Positions 25,594 to 34,172 of a stretch of 64,000 bases of DNA are shown piece after piece. Source of the stretch: an uncultured Bacteroides sp. (GTDB lineage: Bacteria > Bacteroidota > Bacteroidia > Bacteroidales > Bacteroidaceae); contig NZ_CABUHK010000004.1 in the NCBI RefSeq assembly GCF_902491285.1, positions 69,208 to 133,207 on the forward strand. The letters run 5' to 3'. The notes under the pieces were generated by a model. The model had not been told where the DNA came from. It did not search any database and saw only the letters and a list, made by a program, of their open reading frames with translations. The translations under genes were made by a program, and so were the position numbers. How positions within the stretch are numbered: the stretch's first letter is position 1; each line of letters begins with the position of its first letter.

Positions 25594-26439
25594 TTATCCT
25601 TTATTCCGGTATTCCAAAGGAGTCATTCCCGTATGTCTCTTGAAGTATCGACTAAAAAGAGAGATATTGGGAAAATTTAGTGCATCGGATATTGATTGTA
25701 TGGAGGCACTTGATAGTTTCAACTGAGATTTGGCATCCATGATTACCATATATGAGATAAAATCTATGCATGTTCTTCCTGTTACCTGTTTGACTACTGT
25801 ACACAAGTATACTTGGGTTACTCCCAGCTTTTCGGCATACCAGGCGACTTTTCTGTTTTGTACGTAATGATAGAATACTAATTGTGCGAAATTCCGGCAT
25901 AACTGTTCATTTTTTGAAAGAGTTAATGTATCTGCCTCTCTGTGTTTATATAGTATGGATATGCCGGTGTGTGCGTTTAAGTGTATATTGTATGTGACTC
26001 TCTTCCTCGTTTTCTCATCCATTGATAGGTATAACTGCCGTAAAAACATAAAATGAGTTTTTATCATATTGGCTTCTGCCGGCTTCAGGATTAGTTTTGC
26101 TTTTCCTAGTGCGACATATAAAGTTTCGGGTATGATATTTTCGGGAATACGATGTTCTATATAGTGTTGTGAAAATCCTAGAATATGAAATTCTGAGTTA
26201 TTGTCTACCCTGTGAATTTGTAATATACTTCCCGGGGTAAGTATAATCAGATCGTTGGCTTTTGCTGTTATTCGGCTTATATTGACTGTGGCTTCAATTT
26301 CTCCTTCCATACAAAGTAATAATAGCTCACATTTTAGACGTACGGGATGGTCGGAGTATTTTTTTAAGAAATCTTGGTTAACATTGGTGTATACAACCCA
26401 ATCATCAGGTAAATCTATCTTTGGAATTTTCTTTTTCAT
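25594..26439 (-). CDS. AraC-family transcriptional regulator
   Basis: This is a 281-residue protein. Residues about 15-170 are a cupin-like effector domain (beta-rich, ILTPGSILQIHRVDNNSEFHILGF). Residues about 180-280 are the paired helix-turn-helix of AraC proteins, with the second signature SISDALNFPNISLFSRYFKRHTGMTPLEYR. It converges on the SusC/SusD operon 153 bp away and is the only specific regulator next to it, so it is the likely controller. No anti-sigma or hybrid two-component sensor is present. Confidence 0.9.
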   Translation of the reverse strand: MKKKIPKIDLPDDWVVYTNVNQDFLKKYSDHPVRLKCELLLLCMEGEIEATVNISRITAKANDLIILTPGSILQIHRVDNNSEFHILGFSQHYIEHRIPENIIPETLYVALGKAKLILKPAEANMIKTHFMFLRQLYLSMDEKTRKRVTYNIHLNAHTGISILYKHREADTLTLSKNEQLCRNFAQLVFYHYVQNRKVAWYAEKLGVTQVYLCTVVKQVTGRTCIDFISYMVIMDAKSQLKLSSASIQSISDALNFPNISLFSRYFKRHTGMTPLEYRNKG

Positions 26440-26455
26440 ATTTCTACTTTTGGTA

Positions 26456-26463
26456 CAAATATA
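26456..26463 (-). promoter_or_regulatory. -7 box of the AraC-family gene
   Basis: On the minus strand the sequence reads TATATTTG (TAnnTTTG), 16 bp upstream of the start codon, giving a very short leader. Confidence 0.45.
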
Positions 26464-26575
26464 AGCATAAAAGTGAATAAATAATATTGCAGATTATTTT
26501 TTTATATGCTATGAAAGCAGAATATAATGAAGAGATTTATGGAAAAGAATTGCTCTTATTCTGAAAATATCTCTT

Positions 26576-26583
26576 TACTTTTG
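26576..26583 (+). promoter_or_regulatory. -7 box for the 26616/27435 gene pair
   Basis: TACTTTTG matches TAnnTTTG, 32 bp before the ATG at 26616. Confidence 0.45.
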
Positions 26584-26615
26584 CATTAGCAAAACTATTT
26601 TTAAGAGTGCATAAA

Positions 26616-27392
26616 ATGGGCTTTTCATTCTTTAAACAAATTTTTTCGGGGAAAAAGCAAAAGATAGAAAGGGTTGAACCGTCGGAACCATCCATGCAGT
26701 TTGTGTTGAACTATTCGGAAGGTCGTGAACAGACGTCACGAGTCTCCAAAGAAGAAATTCGGCGGGCGATCGATAATCTTGATGAATACGGGGACATATG
26801 GCTTAGTAACTGTCGTACTGTAATAACTCCTTACGGCAACTGTTCGGGGATATCGTGTATGGCTGTGCCGGATGGCAATCCGCAGGTTGCCGTATATTTC
26901 GCCATGGCTGACGGGTTGACGAGGTATGTCAGTGGTGGATATAGAACGGATGATATTGTCCGGATGTTCTATAATTACTTCGAACGGCTTGAAATTCCGG
27001 AAATCAGTGATTGGGAGAAAGGACATTACACTCCGGTGCCCCCTGACGATGAGCCGTATTATCTGTACGTGGACAACGAAGAATACAAATATATCACTTA
27101 TGAAGATGTTTTAGCAGCTCTCGAGAATCTCGAAGCCGGTAAATGCGCTTCGATGTTGTTGAAGACTCCTGGCTGTCAGAACGGTTATCTGGAAGTGAGA
27201 GGGACGAAAGACGATTATATCGTTGAGACAGGAGGGAATAATGAAGAAGGGGATTGGGTGGTATTCATGACTCATGCTCCTTATATCGGGCGTGTCAGAT
27301 ATTGGCTTTACAATTATTATCATAAACGTGAATTTCCTCGGATGACGGATGAATGGACGGACATAACGGATGAAGTTGCCGACGATGAATAA
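26616..27392 (+). CDS. Unrecognised protein with two tandem related domains
   Basis: This is a 258-residue protein (an upstream in-frame ATG at 26607 adds three residues). After a basic segment (KQIFSGKKQK), residues about 45-140 and about 155-250 look like two copies of one domain: each begins with an acidic helix (EEIRRAIDNL; YEDVLAALENL), continues with beta-strands containing a Gly/Asn-rich turn, and ends with a helix and a matching tail (RMFYNYFERLEIPEISDW; RYWLYNYYHKREFPRMTDEW). The protein is acidic, with no signal peptide, so probably cytoplasmic. Small acidic proteins of this kind are often immunity proteins, but no toxin is next to it. It lies 42 bp before the Sel1-repeat gene and is likely co-transcribed with it. 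Confidence 0.65.
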   Translation: MGFSFFKQIFSGKKQKIERVEPSEPSMQFVLNYSEGREQTSRVSKEEIRRAIDNLDEYGDIWLSNCRTVITPYGNCSGISCMAVPDGNPQVAVYFAMADGLTRYVSGGYRTDDIVRMFYNYFERLEIPEISDWEKGHYTPVPPDDEPYYLYVDNEEYKYITYEDVLAALENLEAGKCASMLLKTPGCQNGYLEVRGTKDDYIVETGGNNEEGDWVVFMTHAPYIGRVRYWLYNYYHKREFPRMTDEWTDITDEVADDE

Positions 27393-27434
27393 AAGACTTT
27401 TTGAAAGAAAACGGATATATAATAACTTGTAACA

Positions 27435-28703
27435 ATGAAACACAGTGAAACGGTAGCTGTTGCCATTGACAAAATATGGAAAAGCTACGACAAAGAACAA
27501 ATGTGGGAAGGGTATGAACTTCTGCGTCAGGCAGCGGAAAAGGGAGATGCAGATGCTTGCTGTTATCTTGGACGGTGCCATTTGGGGGAAGAATTTGTCT
27601 GGTGCGGGGCGGAATTTCCCGTAGATGAGGAACTGGCATCCCGGTTGATAAAGGAGAGTGTGCGTCTGGGTAGTGCCGATGGGGTACTGTGTGCCTTACG
27701 TACCGGCAACTTGTCTCCCGCAGTTCAGAAAACGATGCCTTTCGCTTCGCTTGAGGAAGCTTTTACGGCGGTGATACAGCGAGCGCAGGAAGGAGATGCC
27801 TTTAGTCAGTATATGGTGGGAAACGTCCTGTTCTATGGCGATTATCTCGTTATTCGTGGTGACGAAGAAAGACGTAAGTACAATTCTGAAGATGAGTATT
27901 ACGCTTTTGCTTATCCCATAGCGACACAATACTATGAAAACTCGTTCAAAAATGATTTGCCTGCTGCGTTCGGCAATTATCGTACGATTTATGAGTCCGG
28001 ACTGGCGGATATTGATGAAGAGGTATACGAAAACTATCTGAAACAGCTTGCTGATACAGGTGATCCGCTTACTTGCAATGACTATGGCAAGTTGTTGGAA
28101 GATGAGTATGATGATGCGGAAGGAGCCTTCCATTATTATTCGATGGCAGTGGAGCGCGGGGATGTCCAGTCCGCCTATAATGTGGCTGTGTGTTACGGAA
28201 CCGGTTATGGCGTTGATGAAGATTTGGATAAGGCCTTTGAGAATTATATGATAGCAGCGGAGGCAGGCAACGCAAAAGCACAGTTCCAGATAGGAAACTT
28301 TTATTTTGAAGGGCGTGGCAATATTGCGCAGGATTATGCTAAGGCGGTGGTATGGTTGAATAAAGCGTATCAAAATATGGATGCTGAGGATTCCTGGCAA
28401 CCGGCAGCTGAACTTGCCGTCTGTTATCAAAATGGTCTTGGTACTTTTCAGGATGATGATGCCGCTTTCGAATTCCTTTCCGAGATAGAAGAGAATGATA
28501 TGCTTGATGAAGTGTGGAAGCCTCTTGATGCCATGGTATTGAACGCTCTCGGTGTTGCTTATGGATTCGGACGAGGGACAAAGCAGGATATACCTCAAGC
28601 GATAGAGTACTTCGATCGTGCTATAGAATATGATTCGGACGAGGCGAAAAGGAATAAGGCTTGCTTTAAGAAAACACTTTTCGGTGGTTGGAAGATGAGG
28701 TAG
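27435..28703 (+). CDS. Sel1-repeat (TPR-like) protein
   Basis: This is a 422-residue protein with no signal peptide. Sel1-type repeats of about 36 residues are clear at about 220-330: SAYNVAVCYGTGYGVDEDLDKAFENYMIAAEAGNAKAQFQIGNFYFEGRG with LNKAYQ after it, and again near 365-405 (LGVAYGFGRGTKQDIPQAIEYFDRAIE). Earlier copies are more divergent (DADACCYLGRCHLGEEF near 35). Sel1 proteins are protein-protein scaffolds. Together with the duplicated-domain gene it forms a two-gene unit of unknown role. Confidence 0.8.
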   Translation: MKHSETVAVAIDKIWKSYDKEQMWEGYELLRQAAEKGDADACCYLGRCHLGEEFVWCGAEFPVDEELASRLIKESVRLGSADGVLCALRTGNLSPAVQKTMPFASLEEAFTAVIQRAQEGDAFSQYMVGNVLFYGDYLVIRGDEERRKYNSEDEYYAFAYPIATQYYENSFKNDLPAAFGNYRTIYESGLADIDEEVYENYLKQLADTGDPLTCNDYGKLLEDEYDDAEGAFHYYSMAVERGDVQSAYNVAVCYGTGYGVDEDLDKAFENYMIAAEAGNAKAQFQIGNFYFEGRGNIAQDYAKAVVWLNKAYQNMDAEDSWQPAAELAVCYQNGLGTFQDDDAAFEFLSEIEENDMLDEVWKPLDAMVLNALGVAYGFGRGTKQDIPQAIEYFDRAIEYDSDEAKRNKACFKKTLFGGWKMR

Positions 28704-28763
28704 AGGGGCTCTTTCTCTGTTTGGCGCTCAATCAAGGGCGAGGGCGAAACCTGAAATATGATA

Positions 28764-28803
28764 ATGTACAGGTGCTGGGATTACTCTCATGGCACTTGTA
28801 CAT
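28764..28803. terminator. Stem-loop downstream of the Sel1 gene
   Basis: A 12-bp stem (ATGTACAGGTGC with its inverse, one G-T pair) and a loop of about 16 nt; followed by TTGAAATG rather than a T-run, so termination is uncertain. Confidence 0.4.
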
Positions 28804-28839
28804 CTTGAAATGTTTACTTAATATCCCAGATTCTGGTAC

Positions 28840-29217
28840 TCACTGCCATTGGTGATTGTAGCAGTAAAAGTCGTGAAAAGGGGGAGGTAACGCATAATTC
28901 GGATGAAAGAACTGCCCAAGTCCGGATGCATATTTTTGGGATAAATTATTGTGATCAAAAAGAGTTGTTATTGTTCTGTTGCGATATGTGGCAATTCTTT
29001 CTGTATTTTCGCTTAATTTCTTGAGAATATAACTGTAAGATTCAATCGTTTCTTGATAGGTCATGTTATGTCGTACTGCTACACGTGAGATAGGTTCGCC
29101 AGTAGAAATGGCTAGGAATATTTCTTGTTGGCTGTCGTTGGTAATCAGTTGACTGAGTTCTTGAACAATGATATCTTTTTCCCTGACTAATATTCTAAAG
29201 ATTCTTTCCCTAACTAT
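28840..29217 (-). pseudogene. Remnant of a helix-turn-helix (sigma-region-4-like) coding sequence
   Basis: The minus-strand frame is open for 124 codons from 29217 after an upstream stop. Only its last 74 codons follow an ATG, yet the part before it looks coding: SQQEIFLAISTGEPISRVAVRHNMTYQETIESYSYILKKLSENTERI reads as a helix-turn-helix of sigma-70 region 4 type with its trailing helix. The C-terminal 25 residues look random. This fits a gene that has lost both ends. It lies in a decayed region with transposase fragments. Confidence 0.45.
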
Positions 29218-29268
29218 TTAGTTTGGTGGGTGCCAGATAGGAAGTCAGACTATCATCGTCCAGCATGA

Positions 29269-29427
29269 TTATACCGTCGATTTGACTCGTTTAACACAAT
29301 AGCAGCTACATTATATAAAAGTGAGGAGATATTAAACTTCTATATTAATAGAGCTTCAAATGTTGCAGCAGAATCGTTGAATGTGAAAATTAAAAAGTTC
29401 AGAGCGAAGATTCTTTATTCACAATAA
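29269..29427 (+). pseudogene. C-terminal fragment of a DDE transposase (ISL3/ISAon1-like)
   Basis: After an in-frame stop the plus strand reads FNTIAATLYKSEEILNFYIN then RASNVAAESLNVKIKKFRAK and stops at 29427. This matches the end of Bacteroidetes ISL3/ISAon1-type transposases (FNT..., ILNFF.NRSTNASAESFNAKIKAFR). The catalytic part upstream and the final helix are missing. No terminal inverted repeats were found around it. Confidence 0.6.
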
Positions 29428-29545
29428 AACAAGAAGTACCACCAAATTTGAAGAAGAACCATAAAAACAGGTCTTGCCCTATTTCGGTGAGCTTCTTGGA
29501 TAACTTCGCCATCCATTTTTCAAAGTCTTCATTGTCTATATACAT
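29399..29545 (-). pseudogene. Short fragment, N-terminus of a small DNA-binding-type protein
   Basis: Forty-eight codons starting MYIDNEDFEKWMAKLSKKLT, which resembles the opening of short helix-turn-helix or mobile-element accessory proteins of Bacteroides. From residue about 27 the sequence becomes hydrophobic and unlike such proteins, and it overlaps the transposase fragment, so it is probably the head of a truncated gene. Confidence 0.35.
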
Positions 29546-29802
29546 TCTGCTTCATTTTTAAGTTAAACATTAAGATTCCCAATCGATTGATGAAGCAAAG
29601 TTCAGCAAATGGATGCAAATAAGTTGAGGGTGCCCTTTTCAGACACCCTCTTGCCGTACAAAATCATCATAAGTCATTGATAATTCTATACGATCAATTT
29701 CTTTACCATTAACAGAGCAAGAGAGTAGGTTGAATAACTTTGTTTCTAAGAAACGTTTCACTTATGCTTTAAATAGTTACGTTACATATACAATCATACA
29801 TT
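29428..29802. other. Degenerate gap before the methyltransferase gene
   Basis: Besides the fragment at 29399-29545 it holds a small stem-loop (29626-29650, GAGGGTG/CACCCTC, loop about 11 nt) and a 40-codon minus-strand frame from a GTG at 29761 to 29639 that contains NGKEIDRIELSMTYDDFVRQ. That frame has a protein-like composition but no recognised family. Nothing else is supported. Confidence 0.35.
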
Positions 29803-30606
29803 TCATTTTTCTGCAACTATGAAAATTTCACTACTCGATGTGAAATTGTTTTTATCTAGTAAATCTTTATAAATTGAAACTTTACGAAATCCGACCTTTT
29901 TTAATATGTTTGTTATTTCGTTTTCCGAATAATACCTTTCCCAGATAATGAAATGTTTGATTGATCCTTCGAGTACTAAGTTATATTGGTATGCAAATAC
30001 TTTATTCTTAGGATAATGGAAAGTTTGGCTCAATAGCAGGTATTCACTTTTATCCCAAAAACCACCGTGAGGTGCATATTCCCAACTTTTATTTTCTTGT
30101 CTATCACTAATTAACTTTTCCGAGAAAATATCAAAAATAAAAACTCCGCCATCAGTCAGTGAACAATATATATTATCCAGTAATCGGTCACGGTCACTAT
30201 CTGAATGGGTTCCCATATCGCAATAGATCATGGTTATAGTATCGTATTTACCATTGGGATAATCATTAATGTAATCATTCAGAATATATTTAATTCCATT
30301 CTGTTTTCCCGTAGCATACTCTATTGAAGAATTATTAAAGTCAATGCCTGTTACATCATAATTTTCGTTTGCAAAAAGTGACGTATATAATCCTGGACCA
30401 CATCCCAAATCAAGTAAATGGCTTTCTGATTTTGAATGTTTAAGCACAAAATTTACAATCTTTAAAATGGATTCTTGCTTTCGACTAGCTTCATCGGACT
30501 GAAAATCAAGATGTTTTTTTAATATTTGCTGCTGAATGTAAGGATCAGTCCAAATATTATGATTGGACTTTTCAAATAAAATTGGTTTTTTGTTGATGAT
30601 TTCCAT
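29803..30606 (-). CDS. Class I SAM-dependent methyltransferase
   Basis: This is a 267-residue protein with a Rossmann methyltransferase fold: motif I is LLDLGCGPGLYTSLFA at about 81-96, motif II VTGIDFNNSSIEYA, motif IV MIYCDMGTHSDSDRDRLLDNI, then GGVFIFDIFSE. The substrate is unknown; the sequence resembles small-molecule rather than RNA or DNA methyltransferases. The gene is more A+T-rich than its neighbours and sits among transposase and DinB remnants near tRNA-Lys, which suggests acquisition by transfer. Monocistronic. Confidence 0.82.
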   Translation of the reverse strand: MEIINKKPILFEKSNHNIWTDPYIQQQILKKHLDFQSDEASRKQESILKIVNFVLKHSKSESHLLDLGCGPGLYTSLFANENYDVTGIDFNNSSIEYATGKQNGIKYILNDYINDYPNGKYDTITMIYCDMGTHSDSDRDRLLDNIYCSLTDGGVFIFDIFSEKLISDRQENKSWEYAPHGGFWDKSEYLLLSQTFHYPKNKVFAYQYNLVLEGSIKHFIIWERYYSENEITNILKKVGFRKVSIYKDLLDKNNFTSSSEIFIVAEK

Positions 30607-31023
30607 TTGTATTTTGAATATTTGTTATTAGAAAAATCCCATAGCGGGATCTGAAATACAACTATCCGTTACAAACATAAAAAATTACGCACCTTTTTCG
30701 GGCCAAAGATAATATTACTAAAATGTTAGAAATGATACGCAAACAAGTAACAGAAAGAGTTTCTGCTACAACTAAAAGCTTGTATGGATAGAATATCCGC
30801 GTATCTACATATAGAGTGTATTGATTCAGTGTGCTAAAATAGTGATTTCTCTTTAAATAGAGATCTATTTTAATGTTTTTCTGAAAACAAATTTAATGGG
30901 AACTCTTTTTTAGGTTTCGATAAAACATTCTATATATGAAAAAGAGTTATTTGCAACTTCCAAAATATTATAGTTGGCGCAAATAACTAAGTGGATTATT
31001 AGATTGTTTTTCAAATAATTAGT
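30607..31023. other. 417-bp A+T-rich gap without a recognised gene
   Basis: No open frame of interest, no strong hairpin and no tRNA. Presumably it holds the promoter of the methyltransferase gene at its left end; the rest appears to be decayed sequence. Confidence 0.4.
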
Positions 31024-31365
31024 TTATGAATTTCTTTTATATGCAAGTGTAAATGAGCCCAATAGCCCTCTATCATATCTTTTCAGCATGACTTTTATTC
31101 CTTCAAAATCGCACCAATAACTATCCAATTTTGCTACATCTACAGACTGAATAACTTGAATGAGATGTAAATTATAAAACTTCCATAACTGGATTAAGTT
31201 AGCCCAATCCGCATTTTGATAATCTTGCAGAGCTATCCAAAGATCATTATCCTGACGATAATCGGGGAAAAAGCAGATCTTTGCTATATTGCAGACGAAC
31301 CATTCGTTGATGATTGTTAGATGCCGAATCAAGCAAATGACCAAGTATTTGCTTGATGGTACGAT
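31024..31365 (-). pseudogene. DinB-family protein, frameshifted and 5'-truncated
   Basis: The minus strand encodes two parts of one DinB/YfiT-like protein in different frames. The first frame gives RTIKQILGHLLDSASNNQR, the family's metal-ligand helix. The second gives FPDYRQDNDLWIALQDYQNA, DWANLIQLWKFYNLHLIQVI and the C-terminus. The switch falls in the homopolymer tract at 31264-31273 (CTTTTTCCCC on the coding strand). Removing one base there restores LLFPDYRQDND, so a one-base insertion inactivated the gene. The usual first 40 or so residues are also missing. Confidence 0.7.
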
Positions 31366-31519
31366 TTTGTTTGTTTTTTCTTAGTGTTCTTCTACTGGCA
31401 AGTCGTTTAACACCTTTTTTTATCCGCTTCTGTTTCTTGGTTTACACAAATACCGCAGAACGTAGTGTTTATAATGAACAAAGCAGCTATCTGATTTAGA
31501 TAACTGCTTGATTTTTAAG

Positions 31520-31592
31520 TGATCCGCCTGGGGCTCGAACCCAGGACCCCAACATTAAAAGTGTTGTGCTCTACCTGCTGAGCTAGCGAATC
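31520..31592 (-). tRNA. tRNA-Lys (anticodon UUU)
   Basis: The minus strand folds into a 73-nt cloverleaf. The acceptor stem is GATTCGC/GCGGATC with discriminator A, the D arm has GCTCAGCAGGTAGAGC, the anticodon stem is CAACA/TGTTG around CTTTTAA giving TTT, and the T arm is CTGGGTTCGAGCCCCAG. CCA is not encoded. A full promoter lies upstream at 31633-31663. Confidence 0.95.
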
Positions 31593-31632
31593 AATCCTTA
31601 TTTGCAAATCAGTTATTTCCTGATTGCGGGTG

Positions 31633-31663
31633 CAAAGGTAGTGACTTTTATTTAATCTGCAAG
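31633..31663 (-). promoter_or_regulatory. Promoter of tRNA-Lys
   Basis: On the minus strand: -33 CTTG (31660-31663), a 19-bp spacer and -7 TACCTTTG (31633-31640), a near-perfect Bacteroides sigma-ABfr promoter about 40 bp before the tRNA. Confidence 0.7.
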
Positions 31664-31710
31664 TGTTTCGTAGAAAAAAGTTTCAATTATTTTTCTTCTT
31701 TACTGCTTGT

Positions 31711-32820
31711 CTATTGATTATCAGTAATTTCTGCTTCATCATATTTTATTTTTTCTTTGTTGATAATAAAGCGTTGGTAATAGGAAAGCATTAAAGTGGT
31801 TAAAGGTAACGCGATGATCATTCCTAACATTCCCATTAAAGACCCCCAAATAGAAAGAGATAAAAGGATGATGGCAGGATTCAGTCCGGTAATTTTTCCC
31901 ATGATTTTGGGGACGAGGAGAGTGTCCTGTATAATTTGTACGATGGCAAAGACAGCCAATGCGCACGCGATGATAATCCAAAAGTTCTGTCCGGTATCGG
32001 CAGCCTTGAGGATAGCCAATACGACAGTGGGGAGGAAACCGATGATTTGCAGATAAGGAACCATGTTGAGAGCTCCGATGAAAAGTCCCAAGGCAATAGC
32101 CATCGGGAAATCAATAATCAGGAAACCGATACTGAAAAGAATACCTACGCAAAATGCAACCAGTGCCTGTCCACGAAAATATCTGTTCATGCCGTCCTGC
32201 ACGTCATAAACCAGGTTGGAAGCGAATTTGCGGTATTTATTGGGGAGCAGGTGCAGCCATCCTTCGGCTATGGCTTCATAATCCAGTAATATAAAGATTA
32301 CATATAATAATATGATAAAGGAAGCGAAGATACTGAACAGAATATTGAGTGATTCTGCAAGCAAAGCCCACATTCTAGGTACAGTTTCTTTGATTGCGGC
32401 AAGGATGTTCTCTTCACTCAGCATTTTGTTCAATGCCACCAAATCGAGGTTCTCATGGACAAATTCGGAAAGCGTCTTGGGGACGTTGCTGCCACCGCCG
32501 TTTGTGAGATAGCTTACCAATAAATCATTCATCCTGCCTATTTCGGAAACCATAGGCGGGACTAACAGATAGAATAATGCCACTCCCACAACAGTGATCA
32601 GAAATAAAGCGCAGAAAATGGAAAGGATACGGCTTTTCAACTTCAGCCTGTATTGGAAGAACTTGACTAACGGATAGACCATATAGGCAATCAGCCAGGC
32701 AATAAAGAAAGGTAATAGCACTCCGCTCAGTCGTTCTACAAGCATTAAGACTCCTACCACCATCATGCATCCGATGGCACCACGTATAAAACTGTCGAAT
32801 GTTATCTTCTTCCTTTCCAT
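31711..32820 (-). CDS. AI-2E family (PerM-like) membrane transporter
   Basis: This is a 369-residue protein with about eight hydrophobic segments and the family pattern: an N-terminal hairpin (VGVLMLVERLSGVLLPFFIAWLIAYMVYPLV), a soluble insert (about 85-165), and the C-terminal GLNPAIILLSLSIWGSLMGMLGMIIALPLT. Members export small molecules or act as Na+/H+ antiporters; the substrate is unknown here. It lies 18 bp downstream of tdk on the same strand and is likely co-transcribed with it. Confidence 0.87.
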   Translation of the reverse strand: MERKKITFDSFIRGAIGCMMVVGVLMLVERLSGVLLPFFIAWLIAYMVYPLVKFFQYRLKLKSRILSIFCALFLITVVGVALFYLLVPPMVSEIGRMNDLLVSYLTNGGGSNVPKTLSEFVHENLDLVALNKMLSEENILAAIKETVPRMWALLAESLNILFSIFASFIILLYVIFILLDYEAIAEGWLHLLPNKYRKFASNLVYDVQDGMNRYFRGQALVAFCVGILFSIGFLIIDFPMAIALGLFIGALNMVPYLQIIGFLPTVVLAILKAADTGQNFWIIIACALAVFAIVQIIQDTLLVPKIMGKITGLNPAIILLSLSIWGSLMGMLGMIIALPLTTLMLSYYQRFIINKEKIKYDEAEITDNQ

Positions 32821-32838
32821 AGTTGTTTTCTGTTGAGT

Positions 32839-33438
32839 TTATATCTTTTGCCCGTCCTCTTCCAACGCCCGGAGATAGCATTGCCTGCAAAGAGGTTCAT
32901 ACTCCGCTGTTTCACCCAGAAGGACTTGCTTGTCGTTCTTGACTGTACGATGTGAGAATGATGCCAGATCTCCACATTTTACGCAGATGGCATGCACCTT
33001 GGATACTTCATCGGCTATGGCGCAAAGCTGTGGCATCGGTCCGAAAGGATTCCCTTTGAAGTCCATATCCAAGCCTGCAATAATGACGCGAACTCCATTG
33101 TTGGCGAGCTGATTACATACGTCTATCAGTCCGCTGTCGAAGAATTGCGCTTCGTCGATGCCTACCACATCTATCTCGGAAGTAAACAGAAGGATACTTG
33201 CCGATGAGTCGATAGGGGTGGAAGCGATGGAATGGCTGTCATGCGAAACGACATCCTCTTCCGAATAACGGGTGTCGATAGCCGGTTTGAATATCTCCAC
33301 ACGCTGACGTGCAAACTTTGCCCGTTTCATTCTGCGAATCAACTCTTCTGTCTTTCCTGAGAACATAGAACCGCAGATAACTTCAATTCGACCTCTTCTT
33401 TTGGTCTCCTGTATGTGGTCTTCTGAAAATAATACCAT
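32839..33438 (-). CDS. tdk: Thymidine kinase
   Basis: This is a 199-residue protein of the type II thymidine kinase family. The P-loop [14 protein letters not shown], the lid and Walker B region [12 protein letters not shown], and two zinc-binding CxxC pairs (CVKCG and CRQC) are present. It phosphorylates thymidine to dTMP in nucleotide salvage. The ATG at 33438 is chosen because residues upstream of it are unlike the family and would overlap the -7 box region. Confidence 0.93.
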   Translation of the reverse strand: MVLFSEDHIQETKRRGRIEVICGSMFSGKTEELIRRMKRAKFARQRVEIFKPAIDTRYSEEDVVSHDSHSIASTPIDSSASILLFTSEIDVVGIDEAQFFDSGLIDVCNQLANNGVRVIIAGLDMDFKGNPFGPMPQLCAIADEVSKVHAICVKCGDLASFSHRTVKNDKQVLLGETAEYEPLCRQCYLRALEEDGQKI

Positions 33439-33474
33439 GTGATTTTGTGCTTTCTTGATTAAATAATGACTGCA

Positions 33475-33482
33475 CAAAGGTA
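33475..33482 (-). promoter_or_regulatory. -7 box of tdk
   Basis: Reads TACCTTTG on the minus strand, 36 bp upstream of the tdk ATG. Confidence 0.5.
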
Positions 33483-33577
33483 AACAATTCAATGTGCAAG
33501 AACTGTTAAAATATCCATTATTTTAAGTTATTGCATAAATTATTCCTACATTCGCACCATATTAATAATGGATAGAC

Positions 33578-34162
33578 ATGAAACAGAAGCTATTAACAGA
33601 TATCGAACTGGATGTTCATGAGTTAAAGTGTCTCATGGAGTCTTTTTCCAAAGAGCCGAATCAGACTTTGTCTGAACTGTTGAAGCGGAGTATTGCGCGT
33701 ATGCAGGGACGTCTGGATGAACTGTCGCAGGAAATAGGTTCTGTTGTGGTGAGTGATGTTCCTTCTTCCATCATAGAAGAAACAATAGTGGAAGAAAAAG
33801 AGATTGTTGTCTCTGAAGAACAGTCACCTGTTGTTATTCAATCCCCTCAGCCTGTTATTTCCGAAGAAGCCCCTGTTGTTATAAAGAAGGAAGAGCCAAA
33901 GTCCTCAGTGTTGGGAGAAAGTATCAAACTGGCTGCCGGTTTGCGTCATTCTATCAGCTTGAATGATTCTTTCCGTTTCTCACGCGAATTATTTAAAGGG
34001 GATACTGATTTGATGAATCGTGTGATTGAGCAGATATCAGTAATGGGTTCCTATAAAACTGCTGTCGCATTTCTTTCCTCGAAAGTTGAAATAGACGAAG
34101 AGAAAGAAGCGGTAGTTGACTTTTTGGAGTTATTGAAGAAGTATTTTAACCAATCAGCATAA
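33578..34162 (+). CDS. Conserved Bacteroidales protein of unknown function
   Basis: This is a 194-residue protein without a signal peptide. The N-terminal helix (about 1-55) is followed by an acidic, Val/Pro/Glu-rich linker (about 60-110, EEKEIVVSEEQSPVVIQ). A compact C-terminal domain at 120-190 contains LRHSISLNDSFRFSRELFKGDTDLMNRVIEQIS, a motif seen in many Bacteroidetes hypothetical proteins. Function unknown. It ends 10 bp before rsmI and is probably in its operon. Confidence 0.7.
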   Translation: MKQKLLTDIELDVHELKCLMESFSKEPNQTLSELLKRSIARMQGRLDELSQEIGSVVVSDVPSSIIEETIVEEKEIVVSEEQSPVVIQSPQPVISEEAPVVIKKEEPKSSVLGESIKLAAGLRHSISLNDSFRFSRELFKGDTDLMNRVIEQISVMGSYKTAVAFLSSKVEIDEEKEAVVDFLELLKKYFNQSA

Positions 34163-34172
34163 ACAAAAATAT

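Noticed and set aside
31520..31592. tRNA-Lys 3' end as an attachment site with a duplicated copy
   Set aside because: No second copy of the tRNA 3' end was found in 28700-31520 or elsewhere in the window.
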